This document shows positions 33,204 to 41,626 of a stretch of DNA of 64,000 nucleotides, in pieces. The stretch covers positions 1-64,000 of the forward strand of contig NZ_JAYWTM010000025.1 of assembly GCF_036016195.1 (NCBI RefSeq), given 5' to 3'. The notes below the pieces were generated by a model. That model did not search any database, had not been told where the DNA came from, and saw nothing but the letters and a program-made list of their open reading frames with translations. Each line of letters begins with the position of its first letter. Positions within the stretch are counted from its first letter, which is position 1. The translations under genes were made by a program, and so were the position numbers. Origin of the DNA: Brenneria populi (GTDB taxonomy: Bacteria > Pseudomonadota > Gammaproteobacteria > Enterobacterales > Enterobacteriaceae).

Positions 33204-33220
33204 TTTAACTCCCTTTAATA
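33204..33220 (+). promoter_or_regulatory. Motif shared by two late units (copy 2)
   Basis: TTTAACTCCCTTTAATA lies between the AbiJ-like gene and gp46 and differs at one base from the copy at 26052-26068. It may restart late transcription downstream of the inserted AbiJ-like gene. Confidence 0.4.
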
Positions 33221-33254
33221 TCGGCCAATCCTTCCGGGGGCGATACTGCCCCCC

Positions 33255-33602
33255 ATGAATACTCACTCTGTTTTCTGGCAACCGGCCCTGCAACGCCCCG
33301 GCGAACTCGTCGAGGGGGTCGCCGATATCACGCAGGCCATCCACATCATTCTGCGCACGCCGCGCGGCAGCGATCCCCATCGTCCCGAATTCGGCAGCAA
33401 TTTGCATCGCTACATCGACTATCCCATCGACCGGGCCGTTCCGCATGTGGTGCGTGAAGCGGTTGAGGCCATCAAACGCTGGGAGCCGCGTTGCAAATTA
33501 CTGGCGGTCAAACCGCTTATCAGCGGCGAGCAGATGACGCTGCGCGTGAGCTGGGAAACCACCAGCGGCGTATTGCAGGCTACGGAGGTGTTATGGCGGT
33601 AA
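33255..33602 (+). CDS. Baseplate wedge protein gp46 (GPW/gp25 family)
   Basis: 115 aa with the gp25-like pattern: DITQAIHIILRTPRGSDPHRPEFGSNLHRYIDYPI and VREAVEAIKRWEPRCKLLAVKP. It is a small wedge component linking baseplate and sheath. Overlaps the gp47 start by 10 nt. Confidence 0.9.
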   Translation: MNTHSVFWQPALQRPGELVEGVADITQAIHIILRTPRGSDPHRPEFGSNLHRYIDYPIDRAVPHVVREAVEAIKRWEPRCKLLAVKPLISGEQMTLRVSWETTSGVLQATEVLWR

Positions 33603-34699
33603 CTGAAGAACCGATCTTTATTGCGCGTGACGCCGAGGCGATCACCGCCGAGATGATCGCCAAATATGAAGCCGATAGCGGAAAAACGCTCTATCCGGCG
33701 CAGGCGGAGCGCTTACTGATCGACCTGATCGCCTACCGGGAAATGCTGCTGCGCAGCGGCATTCAGGAAGCGGCGAAACAGAACCTGGTGCGCTATGCCC
33801 GCGCGCCGATGCTCGATTACCTCGGAGAACTGGTCGGCACTTACCGGCTGGCGGCTCAGGCGGCGCAAACCACGCTGCTTTTCAGCATTGAAGCCGCACT
33901 ACTGACGGATACGCTGATTCCGGCCGGAACGCGCGTCAGCGCTTCAGACAGCATTGTGTTTGCTACCGATGGCGACGTGCTGATGAACGCGGGAGCGCTG
34001 AGTGCGACCATTAGCGCCACCTGTACGCAAACCGGCACCGCCGGGAATAACTGGCAACCGGCGCAGGTCAGCACCCTGCTGGATGATATTGCCGATGTCG
34101 ATTTCACGGTGATCAACACCGTCGCCAGTTCCGGCGGCGCGGAAGAAGAAAGCGACGATCGGCTACGGGAACGCATTCAACTGGCGCCGGAGTCCTTCAG
34201 CACCGCGGGTTCAAGGTTGGCGTATCGCTATCATGCGCTGAGCGCGCACCCGGATATTGTCGATGTGGCGGTGGTCAGGGCTGAACCGGGCATCGTTCAT
34301 CTCTATCCGCTGCTGTCTGGCGGGTTGCCCGATACCGCGCTGCTGGCGCAGGTGGAAAGCGTCTGTTCGGATGAGAAAGTGCGACCGCTGACCGATACGG
34401 TCGCCGCCAAAGCCCCCGTTCCGGTGGAGTATAGGCTCCATGCCCGGCTGACGCTTAAACGCAATGTTCAGACATTGCCTGTCAAACAGGAAGCGGAACG
34501 GGTAGCCGCCGACTGGGCGGAAAACCGCCGCGCAACGCTGGGACAGGATATCGTCCCCAGCCAGATTATCGCCGCGCTATCGCTCGATGGCGTCTATAGC
34601 GTCGAGATGTTATCCCCCGGATTAACGGTGCTGGAAGACTGGCAACTCGCCGTTTGTACCGGCGTCACCGTCACCATTGCCGGAGTCGCCGATGAGTGA
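33593..34699 (+). CDS. Baseplate wedge protein gp47 (baseplate J family)
   Basis: 368 aa from ATG 33593, preceded by GGAGGTGTT. It contains SGKTLYPAQAERLLIDLIAYREMLLRSGIQEAAKQNLVRYA and SGGAEEESDDRLRERIQLAPESFSTAGSRLAYRYHALS, both diagnostic of the Baseplate_J family (gp6-like wedge). Overlaps the next gene by 8 nt. Confidence 0.92.
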   Translation: MAVTEEPIFIARDAEAITAEMIAKYEADSGKTLYPAQAERLLIDLIAYREMLLRSGIQEAAKQNLVRYARAPMLDYLGELVGTYRLAAQAAQTTLLFSIEAALLTDTLIPAGTRVSASDSIVFATDGDVLMNAGALSATISATCTQTGTAGNNWQPAQVSTLLDDIADVDFTVINTVASSGGAEEESDDRLRERIQLAPESFSTAGSRLAYRYHALSAHPDIVDVAVVRAEPGIVHLYPLLSGGLPDTALLAQVESVCSDEKVRPLTDTVAAKAPVPVEYRLHARLTLKRNVQTLPVKQEAERVAADWAENRRATLGQDIVPSQIIAALSLDGVYSVEMLSPGLTVLEDWQLAVCTGVTVTIAGVADE

Positions 34700-35267
34700 C
34701 GTGCTGCTTCCTCCTCCGCTGGCCGCCGACGTCAGCTTCCGGTCGCTGGCGTCGCTCATCGACCGCTTTGACGCGCTGAAGCTGGAAGCGCTGATGGTCT
34801 ATCTGGTCGATATCGTCGACAGCAGCGCGCTGGATTCGCTGGCCGAACAGTTCTCGCTGACCGAAGACGGCTGGCAACTGGCGGAGTCCGAAGATGCGCG
34901 CCGGGCCATGATTAAATCGGCCATTGAGATGCACCGTTATAAAGGTACGCCGTGGGCGGTACGCGAGGTGATCCGTAGCCTGGGGTTCGGCGAAGTCGAA
35001 CTGATCGAGCATATCGGACGGCTCAACTACGACGGCGTCCGCAGTTACAACGGCCATATGGTCTATGGCGATAAAACCCAATGGCCGGTCTACCGAGTGT
35101 TGCTGCAACAGCCCATCACCAACGATCAGGCGCAGATACTGCGCAATACCCTTGAGATGATCGCCCCCGCACGATGCCAGTTGGCCAGTCTGGAATATTG
35201 GGGCGTCCCTATTCGCTACAACGAAACCGCATCGTATGACGGTAACTATAACCACGGGAGTGCATAA
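34692..35267 (+). CDS. Baseplate protein gp48 (tail protein I family)
   Basis: 191 aa from ATG 34692. EDARRAMIKSAIEMHRYKGTPWAVREVIRSLGFGEVELIE is the conserved core of P2 gpI / Mu gp48, the wedge protein that attaches tail fibres. The C-terminal half folds with the neighbouring wedge proteins. It is followed after 2 bp by the tail fibre gene. Confidence 0.9.
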   Translation: MSDVLLPPPLAADVSFRSLASLIDRFDALKLEALMVYLVDIVDSSALDSLAEQFSLTEDGWQLAESEDARRAMIKSAIEMHRYKGTPWAVREVIRSLGFGEVELIEHIGRLNYDGVRSYNGHMVYGDKTQWPVYRVLLQQPITNDQAQILRNTLEMIAPARCQLASLEYWGVPIRYNETASYDGNYNHGSA

Positions 35268-35269
35268 GT

Positions 35270-37492
35270 ATGGCGAACTTGCCGGAAAAACAGGAATGGA
35301 TTGACGGTATCTACCAACTGGAGACCTCAGACCCGGTAGTCGGCGGCCCCGGCGGCGTATCCAACCGACAGGCGGAACAACTGGCTGACCGTACCGCCTA
35401 TCTGAAGAAGGAAGTGGAAAGTACCGGAGAAAACCTGCAATCGCATATTAAAGCCGCCGATCCGCATACGCAGTACGCGCCGAAAGCCAGCCCTGCATTA
35501 ACGGGAACGCCGACTGCGCCGACTGCGGCAGCGGGCGTCAATAATGCGCAGATCGCCACCACGGCCTATGTGATGGCCGCGATAGCCGCATTGGTTAATG
35601 GCTCGCCGGGGGCGCTGGATACGCTAAAAGAATTGGCCGCCGCGCTGGGAGATGATCCGAATTTCAGTTCCACCGTGCTGAATAAGCTGGCGGAAAAGCT
35701 GGATAAAGCGCAAAACGGCGCGGATATTCCCGACAAAGCCAAATTTATGGCGAATGTCGGGTTAAAATCCGCTGCTACGCGTGCAGTTGGCTCTGCGGCC
35801 AGCGATATTCCCGATATCGCTATCGGCGATGGGCGCTATTTAGGGAAAACCGCCACGGCGGCAGCGGCCACTAAATTAGCCGCCGCGAGAAAAATCGCCG
35901 GCGTGACGTTTGATGGCACGGCGGATATTGCGCTGACGCCTGCTAACCTCGGCGCTCTGCCCATTGCGGGTGGCACGTTGACCGGTAGTTTGATTTCAAC
36001 CGTGGCTGATGCGTTGCGCAGCATCAACGGCGGGTATGGCGTGATTCAGCGTAATGACGGCGCAGATTTTTATATTCTGCTGACCAACAAGGACGCCGCC
36101 AGCGGCTCCTGGAACAGTCTTCGCCCCTTTAGAATTAATCTGGCCACCGGAAATATTGATTTCGGCCATACGGCCAATGCCGTCGAACTTCAGGAAAAAG
36201 GCCAGCGCGTCTACAGCCCCAATAATAAACCCTCAGCGGCGGATATCGGCGCGTTGCCTGCTGGTGGGACGGCGGCAGCGGCCACCAAATTATCCATGGC
36301 CCGGAAAATCGCCGGCGTGGCGTTCGATGGTACGGCGGATATCGCGCTGACCCCGGCTAATGTCGGAGCGTTGCCTGTGGCGGGAACGGCAGCGGCGGCG
36401 ACCAAGTTGGCCGCCGCGCGGACTATCAACGGTGTAGCGTTTGACGGCACGCAAAATATTTCTCTGACGCCGGCTAATATCGGTGCATTACCCGCGTCGG
36501 GAGGAACTATTACCGGTACCGTTATTTTTCGTGGTTTAGTCGAGTCCAGAGGAAATGGAATCGAACTTTATCACAACACGCCGTTTATCGATTTTCATTT
36601 TGGTAATGATGAAAGTAGCGATTATACATCGCGTATTATTGAATCTGCGAAAGGTGCCCTATCCGCACTTGCCAGTTTAAACGTTAGCGGCACACTGTCT
36701 GAAGCGGGGAAACGCGTTTACAGCCCGAATAATAAACCTACGGCAGCAGATGTGGGCGCGTTACCTACTGCCGGTACAGCGACGGCGGCCACCAAGCTGG
36801 CTACGGCTCGAAAAATCAACGGCGTTGCGTTCGATGGCACAAAAGATATTGATGTCGGGGCGGGACTGGGATTAAAACTGGTTGCGTTGTTACAGACGTC
36901 AGTCCATCGATTAGATGAGGTATCATTTAAGGCGATCGATGCGTCTACGTTGGAGGCTACATTCTCTTTTAATTCTCGAGGCCGTTTTATTGAGACAGGC
37001 GAAACGAAATTGTTGCTGCTCGATCAAGCCGCCACATCGTCACGTTATCAACCGGTGGGAAAATTTGTGGTTACGTCAGTAACTGCGCCGGCGAGCGACA
37101 CAAAAGATACGACAATTAGAATTAGTTATCCGTCGCACGGTATAGCCACAGGAGCAGAAAAAACATTTCGCCTGGGCGGTTTCATTTATAGAGAAGTTGG
37201 TTGCTCTTTTGATGGACACATTAGTACAAATGCCAGTTTTACGTATGCGTATCTTATGACGCTTACTAATGCGTTATCCTCTAAAAATGTACCTATTATG
37301 ACGTCAACGGGTAGCAACGAATACGCTTATAATAATACTTATGGCACCCGAACATTAGCCGTTGATAACCATGCGATGGTAATCAATGCTGAGCAGGTTG
37401 CTACTAAGACCATTAATTTCAATGTGGTAGATAATAATACCAACGAATCGTTGAAGTCGGATATGGTCACTATCATGGTATACGACATTTAA
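35270..37492 (+). CDS. Tail fibre protein with tandem repeat modules
   Basis: 740 aa. The N-terminus (PEKQEWIDGIYQLETSDPVVGGPGGVSNRQAEQLADRTAYLK) is the baseplate-attachment part seen in Mu-like fibres. The middle has four related modules of about 35 aa with ATKL..ARKI.GV.FDGT..I.LTPAN.GALP. The C-terminal 200 residues, starting near GLGLKLVALL, are AT-rich and unlike the rest, probably the host-receptor domain acquired separately. No fibre-assembly chaperone and no invertase follow, in contrast to Mu. Confidence 0.88.
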   Translation: MANLPEKQEWIDGIYQLETSDPVVGGPGGVSNRQAEQLADRTAYLKKEVESTGENLQSHIKAADPHTQYAPKASPALTGTPTAPTAAAGVNNAQIATTAYVMAAIAALVNGSPGALDTLKELAAALGDDPNFSSTVLNKLAEKLDKAQNGADIPDKAKFMANVGLKSAATRAVGSAASDIPDIAIGDGRYLGKTATAAAATKLAAARKIAGVTFDGTADIALTPANLGALPIAGGTLTGSLISTVADALRSINGGYGVIQRNDGADFYILLTNKDAASGSWNSLRPFRINLATGNIDFGHTANAVELQEKGQRVYSPNNKPSAADIGALPAGGTAAAATKLSMARKIAGVAFDGTADIALTPANVGALPVAGTAAAATKLAAARTINGVAFDGTQNISLTPANIGALPASGGTITGTVIFRGLVESRGNGIELYHNTPFIDFHFGNDESSDYTSRIIESAKGALSALASLNVSGTLSEAGKRVYSPNNKPTAADVGALPTAGTATAATKLATARKINGVAFDGTKDIDVGAGLGLKLVALLQTSVHRLDEVSFKAIDASTLEATFSFNSRGRFIETGETKLLLLDQAATSSRYQPVGKFVVTSVTAPASDTKDTTIRISYPSHGIATGAEKTFRLGGFIYREVGCSFDGHISTNASFTYAYLMTLTNALSSKNVPIMTSTGSNEYAYNNTYGTRTLAVDNHAMVINAEQVATKTINFNVVDNNTNESLKSDMVTIMVYDI
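35850..36855 (+). repeat. Repeated DNA modules in the tail fibre gene
   Basis: Four diverged repeats lie near 35850-35963, 36262-36376, 36378-36495 and 36769-36855 (the last truncated). Each encodes an ATKL...FDGT...LTPAN.GALP unit. They could recombine to change fibre length or sequence. Confidence 0.7.
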
Positions 37493-37498
37493 CATAGC

Positions 37499-37516
37499 GG
37501 CTCTCATAAGAGAGCC
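37499..37516. terminator. Bidirectional terminator between fibre and acetyltransferase genes
   Basis: GGCTCTC (37499-37505) and GAGAGCC (37510-37516) form a 7-bp perfect stem with ATAA loop, further flanked by complementary AACATA/TATGTT. It lies between the convergent tail fibre gene and acetyltransferase gene. Confidence 0.7.
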
Positions 37517-37524
37517 TGTGTATG

Positions 37525-38292
37525 TTAATCAAGCTCTTTAAACACTTTTGATAAATTTATCTTTTTGTACGGGTGCGTGATGATATCGCCGTGCTTAATT
37601 TTTTCCTCCAGCCGATCAATAAAAACATGGATGTCATGGTTTGCATCGGTGGGAAGGTCGGCAGGCTTGTAGTCCCACCAGTTGAGATCCAGCAATTGAT
37701 GAATGACATTTTCGTCAAATCTGAATCGGATAATTCTTGCAGGTACACCGGCGACAATCGCGTAAGGGGGGACGTCTTTGGTCACAACCGCGTTAGCGCC
37801 GATAACGGCTCCATTACCAATCGTTATGCCGCCCTTGAGTACGACGTTGCCGCCAATCCAAACATCGTGACCGATACTGGGAAGCGGCAAGTTTTGGTTG
37901 AAGCACTCCCGGTGCCGCATACCGGAGAGTCTGGCAAAATCATCATGGTATGTTATCGGGTTGGTCGTGAATCTGTCGGTGGGGTGCTGAGTTCCCATAA
38001 ACGTAACGCCCTGGGCAATACTACAGTATCTCCCTATGCGCATTTCATTAGGCAACCAGCAGTCTGCATAGGAATATGCCCCCACTGAGCAAAAGCCTCT
38101 ACGCGGCATCGTGGCAAAATTTTCGGCGAAAATATCACATGTGACAGTGAAGGTTTTCCCTTTCTTGAACCACCAAGGCTTCCACTGTTTGTACACGCCT
38201 TTTATTTTCAGTGTGTGTTCCAGAAAGATATTCTCTGCAACGCAGAACTCTTCATGACGCGCGGTCCATCTGAAGCTGAGCGGATAATCCAT
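37525..38292 (-). CDS. CatB-like hexapeptide O-acetyltransferase
   Basis: 255 aa. Left-handed beta-helix hexapeptides are visible (MRIGRYCSIAQGVTFMG, IGHDVWIGGNVVLKGGITIGNGAVIGANAVVTKDVPPYAIVAGVPARII), with the catalytic His in GTQHPTDRF. This is the CatB/xenobiotic acyltransferase group, which transfers acetyl from acetyl-CoA, often to sugars. In a prophage next to the tail fibre it is most likely a lysogenic-conversion enzyme that modifies a surface polysaccharide receptor; antibiotic acetylation is less likely. It lies where Mu has fibre chaperone, invertase and mom genes. Confidence 0.82.
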   Translation of the reverse strand: MDYPLSFRWTARHEEFCVAENIFLEHTLKIKGVYKQWKPWWFKKGKTFTVTCDIFAENFATMPRRGFCSVGAYSYADCWLPNEMRIGRYCSIAQGVTFMGTQHPTDRFTTNPITYHDDFARLSGMRHRECFNQNLPLPSIGHDVWIGGNVVLKGGITIGNGAVIGANAVVTKDVPPYAIVAGVPARIIRFRFDENVIHQLLDLNWWDYKPADLPTDANHDIHVFIDRLEEKIKHGDIITHPYKKINLSKVFKELD

Positions 38293-38562
38293 TTTCCCTT
38301 CGCTTACCCCTAGAGTAGCTGTGCATGTAAGTTTATCGTAATGATATCGTCAGCTTTTTGACTTTCTTTAAATTGCTTGATGGAACAGTGAAATCGATCA
38401 CAAGGGAATGAATGAGAGGGGATTATTGCTGGGTAAGATCAAACCTCAAGGCGCGGATACCGAACTAACAATGACGAGCGTCAGGACCGGTTCATAAACC
38501 GAACCAGCCCCGCTAACAATCAACTCAAATTCAGTCACGGCGGCAGTACGATTAAAAAATCA
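38293..38562. other. Gap between acetyltransferase and Ner-family genes
   Basis: About 270 bp without a supported gene, AT-rich in its left half. GGTTC...GAACC arms near 38490-38506 form a small hairpin that could end the Ner transcript. The left half should hold the acetyltransferase promoter. Confidence 0.4.
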
Positions 38563-38835
38563 CTACGCGGCAGGCTTATGGCCTCGATCTCTGATTACTC
38601 TGGATATCGGGCATCCGTTAGTATCGTAATATCGACTGGGCCAGATCTCCGATGGGGGAATGCCAAGCGCATTGGCGATCAACAATTCGCCTTTAGGCCA
38701 GGGCCGCAAAAGCGCGTTTGCCAAAGTGGAAGAACTTAATCCCGCCGCCCGCGAAACGGCGGCAAGCGTGGTTCCTTTCTTACGTAAAGCGGCGATGATG
38801 TCGGCCGGATGCCAGTCGTTGTGCTGTATAGTCAT
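38563..38835 (-). CDS. Ner/SfsB-family DNA-binding protein
   Basis: 90 aa from ATG 38835, preceded by GGGGAG. DWHPADIIAALRKKGTTLAAVSRAAGLSSSTLANAL and WPKGELLIANALGIPPSEIWPSRY follow Mu Ner almost motif by motif. Ner in Mu shuts down early and repressor transcription. Here it lies at the right end, far from the early operon, and follows a structured leader. It may act on the repressor region in trans or regulate host genes, like SfsB. Confidence 0.88.
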   Translation of the reverse strand: MTIQHNDWHPADIIAALRKKGTTLAAVSRAAGLSSSTLANALLRPWPKGELLIANALGIPPSEIWPSRYYDTNGCPISRVIRDRGHKPAA

Positions 38836-39040
38836 ATTCACTGCTCCCCTTCCTGGTGGCGATTCAGACAGGGTTTGCAGTACCGGCATGTGACCACCCG
38901 GCGCGGATTTCTCCGCCCCTGCCTGAACCGCCATTGAGGCGAGCACAGGCGCATCAGTTGAATGATTCACTGATGGGTCACAGTTCGGGGCTGCAAATCC
39001 CCGGCTCTGGATTTTGCCAGAGCAGTAATACGGTAAAGGG
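38836..39040 (-). ncRNA. Structured leader upstream of the Ner-family gene
   Basis: Read on the minus strand there are three consecutive hairpins: GCTCTGG/CCAGAGC (39004-39023), CGGGG/CCCCG (38986-39003) and CATCAGT/ACTGATG (38952-38975). An open frame in phase with ner runs through the last part but lacks a ribosome site. The layout resembles the leader/immunity RNA regions of P4-like elements; this likeness is from memory. It may be a small regulatory RNA or an attenuated 5' leader. Confidence 0.5.
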
Positions 39041-39093
39041 TTGAGGTGAAAAAGTGAAATTGTTTCTCATATACTGCAAAATTTTTCGCCGCC

Positions 39094-39136
39094 ATTTATC
39101 TCACAGGTCACGACGCATTTATCGCGCGCGGCATCA
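39094..39136. promoter_or_regulatory. Prophage right end with two transposase-site candidates
   Basis: Reading inward on the minus strand: TGAT (39136-39133), 9 nt, GATAAAT (39123-39117), and a second GATAAAT (39100-39094). Offsets and the 23-bp spacing are identical to the left end. Confidence 0.78.
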
Positions 39137-39142
39137 AGCGGG
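39137..39142. repeat. Right copy of the 6-bp target-site duplication
   Basis: AGCGGG follows the right terminus and is identical to 1048-1053, marking the insertion point in the proA-thrW intergenic region. Confidence 0.85.
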
Positions 39143-39258
39143 TAATCGGAAATACCGCGACCCGCGATTGAAAAAAGCGGAACTAAACCATTTCGATAAA
39201 AGTTCAGGCAATCGCGCGCATATGGGGAATAGAATTATAGGCGCGCGAAAAACCTCCG

Positions 39259-40512
39259 CTATGGACGGATCAAATCGTCGCCGTAGCCAATCCATTTATA
39301 TGTAGTCAGCGCTTCCAAGCCCATCGGGCCGCGCGCATGCAATTTTTGCGTACTGACGGCGACTTCCGCGCCCAGGCCGAATTGTCCGCCGTCGGTAAAA
39401 CGGGTGCTGGCATTCACATAAACCGCCGAAGAATCCACCGCGCGGACAAAGCGTTCCGCGTTGCTCAGAGAACGCGTCAGAATCGCGTCAGAATGCTGCG
39501 TGCCATGTTCGCGGATATGCGCCACCGCCGCTTCCAAATCGCTCACCAGCGTGACGTTAAGGTCGTTTGACAGCCACTCATCGTCATAGTCGTCCGCTTC
39601 CACCGGCACGACCCGCGCCGGCCCCTCGGCCAAATAGGGAATGGCCGACGCGCCGGCATGTAAAGTGACGCCGGCCGCCGCCATTTTTTGGCTCAGCTGA
39701 GGCAGGAAGTCAGGCGCAATATTTTCATTAACCAGCAGGGTTTCCAGGCTGTTGCAGGCGCTGGGACGCTGTACCTTGGCGCTTTCTATCACCGTCAGCG
39801 CTTTATCGAAATCGATGCTTTCGTCCGCATAGATGTGGCATACCCCAATCCCGCCGGTAATGACCGGGATGGTCGACTGTTCGCGGCACAGGCGATGCAA
39901 GCCGGCTCCGCCGCGCGGAATCAGCATGTCGACGTAGCGATCCAGCTTCAGCAGTTGGCTAACCAGTTCGCGGTCGGGGCTTTCGATCGCCTGCACCGCT
40001 GATTCCGGCAAGCCGCACTGCGCCAGCGCCTGTTGAATCACCTTTACCGTCGCCGCGTTGGTGCGATAGGTCTCCTTCCCGCCGCGCAGGATCACCGCAT
40101 TGCCGGTTTTCAGGCACAGCGAGGCGACATCGATGGTCACGTTGGGACGCGCTTCGTAAATCACCCCGACAACGCCGAGCGGCACGCGCCGACGTTCCAG
40201 CTTCAGGCCGCTGTCCAGTATACGGCCGTCGATCACCAGCCCCACCGGATCAGCCAAGCGGCACACCTGACGCACATCGTCGGCAATGGCCGCCAGCCGC
40301 TCCTGGGTCAGCAACAGCCTGTCGAGCAGCGCGTCGCTCATGCCGTCGCGTCGCGCCTGCGCCACGTCCTGCGCGTTGGCCGCCAGAATCCGCGCGCTTT
40401 CCGACTGCAGTAAATCGGCGATCGTCGCCAACGCGCGATCTTTCTCGGCGGTACTGAGTACCGACAGTTGATAAGAGGCCGCTTTCGCCGCTTTGCCCAT
40501 TTGTTCAAGCAT
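39259..40512 (-). CDS. proA: Gamma-glutamyl phosphate reductase
   Basis: 417 aa, the same length as E. coli ProA, and collinear with it as I know it. It reduces L-glutamyl 5-phosphate with NADPH to glutamate semialdehyde, the second step of proline synthesis in the cytoplasm. The catalytic Cys lies in PSACNSLETLLV; VIYEARPNVTIDVASLCLKTGNA is the cofactor-side motif. It is 10 bp downstream of proB, in one operon. The prophage begins 122 bp after its stop. Confidence 0.97.
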   Translation of the reverse strand: MLEQMGKAAKAASYQLSVLSTAEKDRALATIADLLQSESARILAANAQDVAQARRDGMSDALLDRLLLTQERLAAIADDVRQVCRLADPVGLVIDGRILDSGLKLERRRVPLGVVGVIYEARPNVTIDVASLCLKTGNAVILRGGKETYRTNAATVKVIQQALAQCGLPESAVQAIESPDRELVSQLLKLDRYVDMLIPRGGAGLHRLCREQSTIPVITGGIGVCHIYADESIDFDKALTVIESAKVQRPSACNSLETLLVNENIAPDFLPQLSQKMAAAGVTLHAGASAIPYLAEGPARVVPVEADDYDDEWLSNDLNVTLVSDLEAAVAHIREHGTQHSDAILTRSLSNAERFVRAVDSSAVYVNASTRFTDGGQFGLGAEVAVSTQKLHARGPMGLEALTTYKWIGYGDDLIRP

Positions 40513-40522
40513 CGCGTACTCC

Positions 40523-41626
40523 TTAATTAATAATCATATCGTCTCGATGGACCGCCACCGGACCGTATTCGTAGCCGAGAATATCGGCAATCTGCTGGGA
40601 ATGGTGTCCGGCGATCATGCGCAGCGCATCGCTGTTGTAGCGGGTGACCGCATGGGCCAAATCCCGTCCGGCCAGGCTGCGGATGCGAACCACCTCGCCG
40701 CGGGAGAAATCCCCCGTTATCTGGCGGATCCCTTTCGGCAATAACGAACTGCCGCGCTCAAGGATCGCCGACAGCGCGCCATCGTCCACCATGATTTCGC
40801 CGGCCGGCGGCGCGCCGAAAATCCAGCGCTTCCGCTTCTCCAACGGCGCTTCCAGCGCATGAAAACGCGTACCGACGGAGACATCCGCGATAACATCGCC
40901 AATCACGCCCGGTTTGTTGCCCGCGGCGATAACCACATCGATGCCGGCCCGGCAGGCGACATCGGCCGCCTGAAGCTTGGTCGACATGCCGCCGGTGCCC
41001 AATCCGGATACGCTGTCGCCCGCCACGCTGCGCAGCGTATCGTTGATGCCGGTCACTTCGCGAATCAGCTCGGCATCCGGGTTCTTACGCGGGTCGGCGG
41101 TAAACAGCCCGGCCTGATCGGTCAGCAATAAAAGCTTATCCGCATCGGCCAGGATGGCCGCCAGCGCGGAGAGGTTATCGTTATCGCCGACCTTGATTTC
41201 CAGCGTCGCCACCGCGTCATTTTCATTAATAACCGGGACGATATGGTTATCCAGCAGCGCCCGCATGGTGTCGCGCGCGTTGAGAAAACGTTCGCGATCT
41301 TCCAGATCGGCGCGCGTCAGCAACATCTGTCCGATATGAATGCCGTAGATGGAAAACAGCTGTTCCCATAGCTGAATCAACCGGCTTTGCCCTACCGCCG
41401 CCAGCAGCTGTTTGGAGGCGATGGTTGCCGGCAGTTCCGGGTAGCCCAGGTGTTCGCGTCCGGCGGCTATCGCCCCGGAGGTGACGATAACGATGCGGTG
41501 CCCCGCCGCATGCTGCTGCGCGCACTGGCGCACCAGTTCAACAATATGGGCACGATTCAGGCGGCGTGAACCGCCGGTCAGCACGCTGGTGCCAAGTTTC
41601 ACGACCAAAGTTTGGCTAGCGCTCAT
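40523..41626 (-). CDS. proB: Glutamate 5-kinase
   Basis: 367 aa, the E. coli length. The amino-acid kinase domain (VVKLGTSVLTGG, VTSGAIAAG, INENDAVATLEIKVGDNDNLSA) is followed by a C-terminal PUA domain (about 275-365). It phosphorylates glutamate, the first and proline-inhibited step of proline synthesis, and forms an operon with proA. Confidence 0.97.
   Translation of the reverse strand: MSASQTLVVKLGTSVLTGGSRRLNRAHIVELVRQCAQQHAAGHRIVIVTSGAIAAGREHLGYPELPATIASKQLLAAVGQSRLIQLWEQLFSIYGIHIGQMLLTRADLEDRERFLNARDTMRALLDNHIVPVINENDAVATLEIKVGDNDNLSALAAILADADKLLLLTDQAGLFTADPRKNPDAELIREVTGINDTLRSVAGDSVSGLGTGGMSTKLQAADVACRAGIDVVIAAGNKPGVIGDVIADVSVGTRFHALEAPLEKRKRWIFGAPPAGEIMVDDGALSAILERGSSLLPKGIRQITGDFSRGEVVRIRSLAGRDLAHAVTRYNSDALRMIAGHHSQQIADILGYEYGPVAVHRDDMIIN

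Larger units (their letters stand above)
1054..39136. mobile_element. Complete Mu-like (BcepMu-type) transposable prophage
   Basis: The element is 38,083 bp, close to the roughly 37 kb of Mu and BcepMu. Its ends are 5'-TGAT and ATCA-3' and are flanked by the direct duplication AGCGGG. Both ends carry GATAAAT exactly 9 nt inside the TGAT, and a second GATAAT/GATAAAT site 23 bp further in. Gene content covers transposition, early regulation, lysis, head, contractile tail and fibre, with no obviously broken gene. The leftward early operon, rightward late genes, and Tn552-like DDE transposase with a MuB-like ATPase resemble BcepMu rather than Mu itself. Several non-structural genes interrupt the structural operons. 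Confidence 0.93.

Noticed and set aside
35850..36855. Regular repeats considered as a CRISPR-like array
   Set aside because: They are in-frame protein modules of the tail fibre with diverged sequence and no spacer structure.
37525..38292. Acetyltransferase as a chloramphenicol-resistance gene
   Set aside because: CatB-like folds include many sugar O-acetyltransferases; the phage setting next to the fibre gene argues for surface modification, and nothing in the sequence proves drug specificity.
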